The notes beneath the pieces were generated by a model. The model saw only the letters and a list, made by a program, of their open reading frames with translations. It was not told the origin of the DNA and searched no databases. From an uncultured Arenicella sp. (GTDB lineage: Bacteria; Pseudomonadota; Gammaproteobacteria; Arenicellales; Arenicellaceae): 33,316 nucleotides of DNA. Each line of letters opens with the position of its first letter. The stretch's first letter is position 1. The stretch covers positions 1 through 33,316 of the forward strand of contig CALINO010000009.1 in assembly GCA_938045295.1 (NCBI GenBank). The letters run 5' to 3'. The translations under genes and the position numbers were made by a program. Of this stretch, positions 26,210 to 33,316 are shown piece by piece.

Positions 26210-26791
26210 ATGACTATAAGAAGCTTTATTGCCCTAAGACTACCACAGGAAGCCGTCAACGAACTGGGTGATGTGGCGGCAAAGATGTCTTATCAAGACA
26301 AAAGCGGTGCCTTACGTTGGGTCGACCAAGAAAACTACCACATAACCTTGGCATTTCTAGGTGAGCAACAACAGTCTGATTTAGAGCGCTTAGCGGAAAA
26401 TCTAGACGCCGCTGTAATGCAGCCTGAATTTGCATCACACATCAGCCATATAAGCCCGTTTCCCGAAACAAAGCCCAAACTCATGGCCGCTTTGCTAGAA
26501 AAAAACGATGGGCTTTTTGAGCTGCATAAGCAAGTGGTGTCGGCGGTTAACAGCACTGGGTTGGTTATGGATAAACGAAAATTTATTCCACATATTACCC
26601 TGGCGCGCTACCGACACAGCCGAAATGAGTTTGCGGGCGGCATACCAACCGCAATAGATTGCCCACTGTATTTTGATGAAGTGACTCTATTTGAAAGCGT
26701 ATTAACGTCTTCAGGGGCAGAGTATGAGCCTATTTTTCATTTTCCTTTAGACTTAGTGGATTACCCGCAGTCTCAAAACGCGCTCGATTAG
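26210..26791 (+). CDS. thpR: ThpR, RNA 2',3'-cyclic phosphodiesterase (2'-5' RNA ligase family)
   Basis: A 193-residue member of the 2H phosphoesterase family. Both catalytic HxTx motifs are present: HITL at 44-47 (NYHITLAFLGE) and HITL at 128-131 (FIPHITLARYR). The N-terminal RSFIALRLP is also typical. Such enzymes open 2',3'-cyclic phosphates on RNA and can join 2'-5' half-tRNAs; the cell role is unclear. It ends 15 bases before the PHP gene, with which it is probably co-transcribed. Confidence 0.94.
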   Translation: MTIRSFIALRLPQEAVNELGDVAAKMSYQDKSGALRWVDQENYHITLAFLGEQQQSDLERLAENLDAAVMQPEFASHISHISPFPETKPKLMAALLEKNDGLFELHKQVVSAVNSTGLVMDKRKFIPHITLARYRHSRNEFAGGIPTAIDCPLYFDEVTLFESVLTSSGAEYEPIFHFPLDLVDYPQSQNALD

Positions 26792-26806
26792 CGCCGTTTT
26801 CAGGTT

Positions 26807-27640
26807 ATGGACACAAAATACGATTTGCACAGCCACTCTTACTATTCTGATGGTGACTTAAGTCCAGAACAACTGGTCATAAAAGCAGCCGAAGCTCAGA
26901 TTAGCCACCTAGCATTGACCGACCATGACACGGTGGAAGGCTTAAATGAGGCGCGTTTGGCGGCCAGTAAGCATGGCGTTGAGTTAATTAATGGCGTTGA
27001 GTTGTCGTGCACCTGGGAAAACCAATTGGTGCACATTGTGGGGTTGAATATATCCTCCTCCGATCCTCTCTTGCGTGCCATTATTGAACAAAATAAGCGC
27101 CGCCGGCTAAACCGTGCCGAAGCCATGTTTGAAGACTTTGAGCAAAATGGCATAGAGCTGCGTGATAGCGTGCAGGAATTGCTGGTTGACCGGTGTGTGC
27201 CTACTCGGCCTCATTTCGCTGAAGCCTTGATTAACCAAGGGTATGCCAAAGACAAAAAGCAGGCGTTTAAGCGTTTTTTAGTGCGCGGCAAGCCGGGGTA
27301 TATTCCCATGCTGTGGCCTAACTTAAATGAAGTTGGCAAAGCCATTGTTGCTAGTGGCGGAGTGGCGGTGTTAGCTCACCCCATGCGTTACAAACTAACC
27401 CGAACCAAGCTGTGTCGGTTGATTGCGGATATGGTGAGCGCTGGAATAAAAGGCATGGAAATTTCCACGGCGTCAACCGACCGGCAGCAAGTCATCATGC
27501 TAAGTAAATTGGCCGAGCAGTTTAATTTGTACTCATCGCTGGGGTCCGATTTTCATTCAGAACACCAACCTTGGGCAAGGCTTGGCCAAGCCGCACCGTT
27601 ACCTAAAACATTAACCCCCGTATGGGAAGCGTTTAATTAA
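26807..27640 (+). CDS. rnm: PHP-domain 5'-3' exoribonuclease (RNase AM / YciV / TrpH family)
   Basis: A 277-residue PHP phosphoesterase. Metal motifs are all visible: DLHSHSYYSDG (His8, His10, Asp15), LTDHDT, NGVELSCTW, AHPMRY and the C-terminal GSDFHSEH. The E. coli homologue (RNase AM) trims 5' ends of rRNA and digests short RNA and pAp; the same role is inferred. It is followed by pepN at two bases, implying translational coupling. Confidence 0.9.
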   Translation: MDTKYDLHSHSYYSDGDLSPEQLVIKAAEAQISHLALTDHDTVEGLNEARLAASKHGVELINGVELSCTWENQLVHIVGLNISSSDPLLRAIIEQNKRRRLNRAEAMFEDFEQNGIELRDSVQELLVDRCVPTRPHFAEALINQGYAKDKKQAFKRFLVRGKPGYIPMLWPNLNEVGKAIVASGGVAVLAHPMRYKLTRTKLCRLIADMVSAGIKGMEISTASTDRQQVIMLSKLAEQFNLYSSLGSDFHSEHQPWARLGQAAPLPKTLTPVWEAFN

Positions 27641-27642
27641 TT

Positions 27643-30252
27643 ATGTTAGAAAATGATTTAGCCCCAACAGTTAAACCAAGCACGGTCTACTTAAAAGATT
27701 ACAAAGCCCCTGAGTTCTTAATTCCCAGTGTGGAGTTAATGGTTGAATTGGGCGAAGTGTTAACAACCATCACCGCAAAACTGCGTATTCAGCGTAACGG
27801 CGCGCACCAGCAAGCGCTGGCGTTGGATGGTGAAAAAATAACGCTGCTGAAAATAAGTATAAACGGCAAAGAGCTGAGCCACGATGACTATCAACTGGAA
27901 ACAGAACGTTTGGTTTTAAACACGCAGCTGGATGAGTTTGAACTGGAGTTGGTAACACAAAGTGAGCCCAAGCTAAACACAGAACTCTCAGGTCTGTATC
28001 AATCTAGCGGCAATTTTTGCACACAGTGTGAGGCCGAAGGCTTCCGCCGCATCACTTATTTTCTTGATCGCCCCGATGTGCTCAGTGAATACACAGTGAC
28101 ACTCTCAGGCAGTAAATCACAGTGCCCAGTATTACTTTCCAACGGTGACTTAATAGACTCTGGTGTGTTGGAAAACGACCGACATTGGGCTAAGTGGCAC
28201 GATCCGCACCCGAAGCCATGCTATTTGTTTGCACTGGTTGCGGGCGACTTACAGCACATAACGGATTCGTTCACCACGCTGAGTGGGCGCGATGTTGAGC
28301 TTAATATTTACACTCAAGCGCACAACATTGATCAGTGCGAACACGCCATGGAGTCATTAAAAAACGCCATGCGTTGGGATGAACAAACCTATGGCCGTGA
28401 GTATGATTTGTCGGTTTACAACATTGTTGCCGTCGATGATTTTAATATGGGGGCAATGGAAAACAAGGGGCTTAATGTATTCAATTCTAAGTACGTGTTA
28501 GCGAATCAACAAACCGCGACTGACACCGACTTTGAGGGCATTGAAAGTGTGATTGGGCACGAATATTTTCATAACTGGTCGGGTAACCGAGTAACGTGCC
28601 GAGATTGGTTTCAGCTCAGTTTGAAAGAAGGGTTCACGGTATTTCGTGATCAAGAGTTCAGCGCTGATATGTCATCGCGAGCGGTGAAGCGAATTCGAGA
28701 CGTACAGCTATTAAGAGCGTACCAATTTAAAGAAGACGCGGGGCCAATGGCGCACCCAATAAGGCCGGATTCGTATCAGGAAATTAATAACTTTTACACC
28801 GTCACCATTTATGAAAAAGGTGCGGAAGTCATTCGAATGATGCACAGCTTATTAGGGGCAGAAGGGTTTCGCAAAGGGGCCGACTTGTACTTTGATAAAT
28901 TTGATGGCCAAGCGGTAACCACTGAAGATTTTGTGCAATGCATGGAGCAAGCCAATGGCGTGGACTTCACCCAGTTTAGGCATTGGTACACCCAATCAGG
29001 CACACCGGTGGTTGACGCAAAGGCGCATTATGATGACTCTGGCACCTACACTCTAACCTTAACGCAGAGTTGCCCTGACACACCGGGGCAAAAAGACAAG
29101 CAGCCGTTCCAGATACCGGTAAAAGTAGCGTTGTTTTATCAAAGCGGTGAAAAAGCCATTGAGCAAACCTTGTCGCTCACTCAAGTTGAGCAAGAATTTA
29201 GCTTTAATGGTCTTACTGAAAAACCTGTGTTGTCGGTATTGCGCGACTTCTCGGCACCGGTTATTTTCAATCTTGAGCGAACAACGTCAGAGTTAGCCAC
29301 ATTAATTCGCGTGGATGACAATGGTTTTTCACGTTGGGAGGCCATGCAGGAGTTAAGCCTGAACCTTATTTTGCCAGCCATTAAAAGCGGCAGTATTAGC
29401 GACGAACACTATCAGCACTTGTTAGAAGCATTTAAAGGGCTTATTGCCAGTAACCCAGAAGACAAAGCGATATTTTCTGAAATGCTTACATTGCCGTCAA
29501 ACGCTTACATTGCTGGCTTAGTGAACCCGATTAACCCATTAACAATTGCGCAAATTAGAGAAGAGTGCGTTAGCCGGTTGGCGCGGGACTTAGAGTCGCA
29601 ATTTCACGCGTTGTACGCCAACAATAATCATCAAAACGAGTTCTCGTTATCTGGCGAGGCCATGGCCGAGCGGGCGCTAAAAAACAAAGCATTGTCGTAT
29701 TTGGTGGCAACCGATCAAGCGGCATACCACGCTTTGGCGAGCCATCAATACAATATAGCGAATAATATGACCGACCGTTTGGCGGCATTTTCGGCGCTTC
29801 TGCACTCAAATTACCCAGACAGAGCCGCCTTAATTGATGATTTTTATGAGTCTTGGAAAGACCAAACCTTGGTAATTGATAAATGGTTGACCCTACAGGC
29901 ACTCAGGCCAACTCCCAACGCCTTGGCCGATATTAAACGCTTGTGTGAACACCCAACGTTTTCAATCAGTAACCCCAATAAAGTGCGTTCTTTAATTGGG
30001 GCCTTTACCTCAAATTTGGTGGGTTTTCATCAAGACGACGGAGCAGGCTATCAATTTTTGGCTGACAAAGTCATTGAATTAAATGGCATTAATCCGCAAA
30101 TAGCGGCTCGGCTGGTGGGCACATTTAATACATGGCGACGTTACGCGCAACCGAACAAAGGCTTAATGAAAGCGCAATTAGAAAGGATAAATGCGCAAGA
30201 AAATTTGGTGAAAGATGTGTCAGAAATTGTCACAAAGGCACTGAGTAATTAG
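27643..30252 (+). CDS. pepN: PepN, M1 family aminopeptidase N
   Basis: An 869-residue cytosolic zinc aminopeptidase that removes N-terminal residues from peptides. The substrate-binding GAMEN is at 270-274 and the zinc motif HEYFHNW at 306-312, with the downstream Glu in LKEGFTVFRDQEF. Domains follow the usual order: beta N-terminal domain, catalytic domain, small beta domain and a C-terminal helical superhelix. Length matches E. coli PepN (870). It follows the PHP gene with a two-base gap. Confidence 0.97.
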   Translation: MLENDLAPTVKPSTVYLKDYKAPEFLIPSVELMVELGEVLTTITAKLRIQRNGAHQQALALDGEKITLLKISINGKELSHDDYQLETERLVLNTQLDEFELELVTQSEPKLNTELSGLYQSSGNFCTQCEAEGFRRITYFLDRPDVLSEYTVTLSGSKSQCPVLLSNGDLIDSGVLENDRHWAKWHDPHPKPCYLFALVAGDLQHITDSFTTLSGRDVELNIYTQAHNIDQCEHAMESLKNAMRWDEQTYGREYDLSVYNIVAVDDFNMGAMENKGLNVFNSKYVLANQQTATDTDFEGIESVIGHEYFHNWSGNRVTCRDWFQLSLKEGFTVFRDQEFSADMSSRAVKRIRDVQLLRAYQFKEDAGPMAHPIRPDSYQEINNFYTVTIYEKGAEVIRMMHSLLGAEGFRKGADLYFDKFDGQAVTTEDFVQCMEQANGVDFTQFRHWYTQSGTPVVDAKAHYDDSGTYTLTLTQSCPDTPGQKDKQPFQIPVKVALFYQSGEKAIEQTLSLTQVEQEFSFNGLTEKPVLSVLRDFSAPVIFNLERTTSELATLIRVDDNGFSRWEAMQELSLNLILPAIKSGSISDEHYQHLLEAFKGLIASNPEDKAIFSEMLTLPSNAYIAGLVNPINPLTIAQIREECVSRLARDLESQFHALYANNNHQNEFSLSGEAMAERALKNKALSYLVATDQAAYHALASHQYNIANNMTDRLAAFSALLHSNYPDRAALIDDFYESWKDQTLVIDKWLTLQALRPTPNALADIKRLCEHPTFSISNPNKVRSLIGAFTSNLVGFHQDDGAGYQFLADKVIELNGINPQIAARLVGTFNTWRRYAQPNKGLMKAQLERINAQENLVKDVSEIVTKALSN

Positions 30253-30481
30253 TTTTTGTCGCTATAACACTGCTTTCACACACATTTTATAATTTTTGGT
30301 AATGCCACTTTTTGACAGTTGAGGCCATAGTGTATAAGGGCTATCTTGTAGTTGGGTTGGTAAGGTTGGATATAAAAATTAATAAAATAATAATGGTTGG
30401 TGATAGCCGTCTGCTTTTGTTGTGAGTTGATGTACACACATTGGGAGTTAGAACATATTCGCCGACTGAACCGACGATACT

Positions 30482-32938
30482 ATGTTCATGACTCACTCCA
30501 AACTTTTGCTGCTTTCTGTGTTTGCGCTTTGCGTGATGCTTTCAAGCAAGCTTGCATATGCCCAAACTGACGCCCAACGCGCAGCGGCCATTACAGCCAT
30601 CATTAGCACTATATTGTTCGAGGAAGAGGTCACGGAGATTGATCTCGGCCTTAATGGTTTTGATTCGGTTCCTAAACCTGTTCGCGAGGAATTTACGGTT
30701 TCATTTGAAGCTCAAACTCGAGATATTGAGTTTTGTTTTCACCTAACGGCCAGCCAAAGTGTTTCGTCAAATAACCTAAGCCTTACAATCAACGGTGTAG
30801 TGCAAACGGGTAACAATGCCCCCAGAGTTGGTGAAAATTGTTACACCATTCCAGTTAGTCAGCAATTGGCAGAAAACCAGATTATTTTTAATGTGTCTGA
30901 TAACCAGTTTCTTACGTTACGAGACATTGGTGTGACATTAGCAAACCCAACCTCCTTAACCTTACCGGTTCTCACTAGAAGTTCGTGGGGTGAGCGAGAG
31001 GTAAGAAAAGTTCTTAAAATTTTTGCTTTTGGTGGCCATGCAACCGATTCGCAAATTCGTGTCTGGGCGAATATGCGGCCCAATGTTGCAATACGAGAAA
31101 TGCTGAATTTTAACCAGCATAACCCCAAGCTTTCGCCATTGGCTCCGAATGAAAAATACCGCGAAACCGCTTCTTCGCATGGCACCTTTGGTGAATTTAT
31201 TGATCATATAAGCTCACCGTCATCCGATATCCCGGTCGATATCAATGAGCGAGATCATCTTGATCGTGACGGTTACCGTTTTGCTTCCACCTTTGGCCGC
31301 ATGGCCACCATACGAGGTTTAAACCCGTTTAGGCAGCGCATTGGCTTTTGGGAAACGAACTATCATTTGGCCACCAATTTAAACGCTGGTGTTAGCCGTC
31401 CTCAAATGGTGGTGTATTACGACGCCATCATGCAAGCACATGAGCAGCGCTTGCCCTACCATCAAGTCATGGGGGTGGCCGCTAAATCAGCGGCGGTGGC
31501 GATGCAATACGGGCATCGCCGTAACCAGTGGGTACGGCGTTGGATTGATGAAGACGGTGACGGTGATCTTGAGTTAGTTTATGTGCTTGAAGGTAATGAC
31601 GACTTTGCACGAGAAATTCACCAATTGTTCTATGGCATTTTTGGCATTGATAATCCGGACAATCACGAGAATGTTACTATCCGTAACACAGCAAAAATGC
31701 TCACAGACATGCGAGTGCCTTATATTGACGGGGTTGGTTTTGACACTGTGGTTACTTTTGAAACCGACGACCACCACCGTGATGAGTTTGGGCCACTGAA
31801 TATTTTGGGTCGAAATATCACGGGTATTGATGCCGCAGCTAAAATTGATAATTTAATGCCGATATCCATTCAGCATCCGGAAAGTTTGGCTAATTTACCC
31901 GTTTACATTATTAACACACTGGCCGATGACAGCTTAAATGACGCTAAGCGCACACAAATACGCCGAGCTTGGGCAAGGCTAGGACCCAATAAAGACTTTC
32001 TTACTTTTATCCATACGTATGCCACTTCTGAAATGTTTCACAGTGCTGATCACGTGAAATACTTAACCAGCTTTGAGCGTGCGTATTACATGGCTAACAA
32101 GTTCAATATTGATAATATTGAGGCCTATCTGAGCAATGACTATAACGAAGGTAGGGCTGGTCTTGAAATTGATGATGTCATCGAAGACGACAATGCTAAC
32201 CAAGTGTTCAGGCCATTGCACAATGTATTTGGTGGCCAAACGTCGCTCGAAGCAGCGGATTCAGCGGTCGCGTTTGAAAAAAACTACAACCGCAGTGCCG
32301 CTCAAGAGCGGTATCGGTTTATGAGAAATTTGCCAGTGGAGTGTGAGGGCTGTGATCAGAGTCAAGCCTGGACTAAAGACTGGAGCAAGGTTATTCCAAG
32401 GCCCAGTGGCGGGTATACCGCCGAATACGTGGCACGCTGGTTGTGGAAACATGTGGTTGGTAATACCGACAATTACACCACGCTTGAGCGAGCGCATATG
32501 GTGGCTATGTTAGGCGCCAAACGCTTACCTAACAGCAATGGCACAGAACACCCTTGGCAGATTAATAACACCTACCCCTATTTTGATTTGAACTACTTGC
32601 TGTGTTTACGAGAAGACCGCCTTGCTGATGGCCAAACTAATAACAGTTTGGCTAATATTATGGCGTTCGATTCTTGGGACGATTACTGTCGGGAAAACAA
32701 CGGAGAGTATTCACAAGTTGAAATAGACGCGTTTAATTTTACGTTTACAGGCCAACAGCTTGAAAACAATAACGCAGACCCATTCCCTTATTTACGGGGG
32801 TTAGTAGAAGAATTGGCTCAATCCGAGGTAAACCTGAATGACACAGACGCCATACAACGCCGAAGAGCAAATGAGCGCGTGCAAGCCGCATTGGCATTTG
32901 TTTTTGCCACCCCATTTGTTTTTGCGGAGGGTCGGTAA
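30482..32938 (+). CDS. Exported DUF1800 family protein
   Basis: An 818-residue protein with a signal peptide (residues 1-27, cut near AYAQ). About residues 55-165 form a beta-rich N-terminal part with a Cys pair (EFCFHLT..., NCYTIPVS). The rest is a DUF1800 domain with the conserved FAREIHQLFYGIFGI segment near residue 374, HxxxR-type blocks, and the C-terminal ALAFVFATPFVF. The DUF1800 function is unknown. It is longer than common members. The start could also be ATG 30488. A DUF1501 gene begins two bases after its stop, the usual partner. The leader 30253-30481 shows no clear promoter. Confidence 0.88.
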   Translation: MFMTHSKLLLLSVFALCVMLSSKLAYAQTDAQRAAAITAIISTILFEEEVTEIDLGLNGFDSVPKPVREEFTVSFEAQTRDIEFCFHLTASQSVSSNNLSLTINGVVQTGNNAPRVGENCYTIPVSQQLAENQIIFNVSDNQFLTLRDIGVTLANPTSLTLPVLTRSSWGEREVRKVLKIFAFGGHATDSQIRVWANMRPNVAIREMLNFNQHNPKLSPLAPNEKYRETASSHGTFGEFIDHISSPSSDIPVDINERDHLDRDGYRFASTFGRMATIRGLNPFRQRIGFWETNYHLATNLNAGVSRPQMVVYYDAIMQAHEQRLPYHQVMGVAAKSAAVAMQYGHRRNQWVRRWIDEDGDGDLELVYVLEGNDDFAREIHQLFYGIFGIDNPDNHENVTIRNTAKMLTDMRVPYIDGVGFDTVVTFETDDHHRDEFGPLNILGRNITGIDAAAKIDNLMPISIQHPESLANLPVYIINTLADDSLNDAKRTQIRRAWARLGPNKDFLTFIHTYATSEMFHSADHVKYLTSFERAYYMANKFNIDNIEAYLSNDYNEGRAGLEIDDVIEDDNANQVFRPLHNVFGGQTSLEAADSAVAFEKNYNRSAAQERYRFMRNLPVECEGCDQSQAWTKDWSKVIPRPSGGYTAEYVARWLWKHVVGNTDNYTTLERAHMVAMLGAKRLPNSNGTEHPWQINNTYPYFDLNYLLCLREDRLADGQTNNSLANIMAFDSWDDYCRENNGEYSQVEIDAFNFTFTGQQLENNNADPFPYLRGLVEELAQSEVNLNDTDAIQRRRANERVQAALAFVFATPFVFAEGR

Positions 32939-32940
32939 TC

Positions 32941-33316
32941 ATGGATAGGCGACAATTTTTACAAACATCACTCTACAGCTCCTTACTATACGGTGCGGGC
33001 AGTTTACCAAGCCTGGTTAACGAAGCGTGTGCGGGTTTTGAACCGGTGCAAAATCGTTTATTGGTAAAACTGTTCTTAGATGGCGGCCCTGATTTTAGAC
33101 ATTTAATTGTGCCTGCTTTTGATAGCCAGCCCGACAGTTTTGGTTATAAGTATTGGAAGCACCGTTGGCGCGCTCACGATATTGCTAATAATGCTTCGGC
33201 TTGGCAGCAGCGCTGGCAGAACGACTATTATCCAATTACAGTGGGGGGGCAAAATTGGTCAAATGGGCTTACTGATGTTGGTGGCACTAATGGTGGCGTA
33301 ACCTTCGGTGTATGGA
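32941..33316 (+). CDS. DUF1501 family exported protein, N-terminal part
   Basis: Open to the right edge, with 125 whole codons visible. It starts MDRRQFLQTSLYSSLLYGAG, a Tat-like twin-Arg signal, followed by LVKLFLDGGPDFRHLIVP, the usual DUF1501 opening, where a metal-binding fold related to sulfatases begins. ATG 32941 sits two bases after the DUF1800 stop, with GGAGG about 10 bases upstream, inside that gene. DUF1800-DUF1501 pairs are recurrent; they are thought to be exported together, but their job is unknown. Confidence 0.88.
   Translation, partial: MDRRQFLQTSLYSSLLYGAGSLPSLVNEACAGFEPVQNRLLVKLFLDGGPDFRHLIVPAFDSQPDSFGYKYWKHRWRAHDIANNASAWQQRWQNDYYPITVGGQNWSNGLTDVGGTNGGVTFGVW

Noticed and set aside
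32045-32060. CACGTG-containing TGATCACGTGAAATAC as a third parS site
   Set aside because: Only the core and part of one arm match; the left arm differs at several positions and it lies inside the DUF1800 gene.

Overview
The window reads as the replication-origin neighbourhood of a gammaproteobacterial chromosome. The evidence is the gene order mnmG / mnmE-yidC-yidD-rnpA-rpmH (leftward) and dnaA-dnaN-gyrB (rightward), together with gammaproteobacterial markers (apaG/apaH, secB, mlaA, envC-ctpA, pepN). The two arms diverge from the rpmH-dnaA gap, as expected around an origin. Three exact DnaA boxes lie in the AT-rich dnaA-dnaN spacer, which I propose as oriC. Two ParB-type parS sites lie between dnaN and gyrB. 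A free-living, probably marine, gammaproteobacterium outside the Enterobacterales fits best; the genus cannot be told.

Region by region. 1-1287 is the N-terminal part of mnmG, cut by the window edge. 1491-7125 is an accessory cargo block: a 90-residue secreted YD-repeat protein, two large secreted RHS/YD-repeat proteins (the second with the RHS core and a variable C-terminal tail), a 52-residue two-helix membrane protein with a TTG start that I found by reading the spacer, and a multiply disrupted lipoprotein pseudogene. A terminator closes it at about 7171-7200. 7217-9638 holds a secreted lipase-like hydrolase and a membrane-anchored periplasmic protein of unknown function, plus a doubtful 29-residue membrane peptide. 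These two blocks separate mnmE from mnmG, which are adjacent in many relatives. 9761-13938 is the tRNA modification / membrane insertion / RNase P / L34 group. 13939-14442 is the divergent regulatory gap. 14443-19696 is dnaA-dnaN-gyrB, with no recF.

19865-23073 (leftward) carries apaG, apaH, mlaA, secB and a membrane-bound rhodanese. 23176-25840 (rightward) carries envC and ctpA, then a leftward DUF465 gene. 26210-30252 carries a 2'-5' RNA ligase-like gene, a PHP-domain nuclease and pepN. 30482 to the right edge is a tightly coupled DUF1800-DUF1501 exported pair, the second gene cut by the window edge.

Working together: the central genes start and sustain replication and segregation (DnaA, sliding clamp, gyrase, parS), make the translation and secretion machinery (L34, RNase P protein, YidC, YidD, SecB), and modify tRNA wobble uridine (MnmE/MnmG). 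The most unusual parts are the parS inverted pair where recF would normally sit, the box cluster in the dnaA-dnaN gap, and the split RHS module with its hidden small membrane gene and decayed lipoprotein gene.
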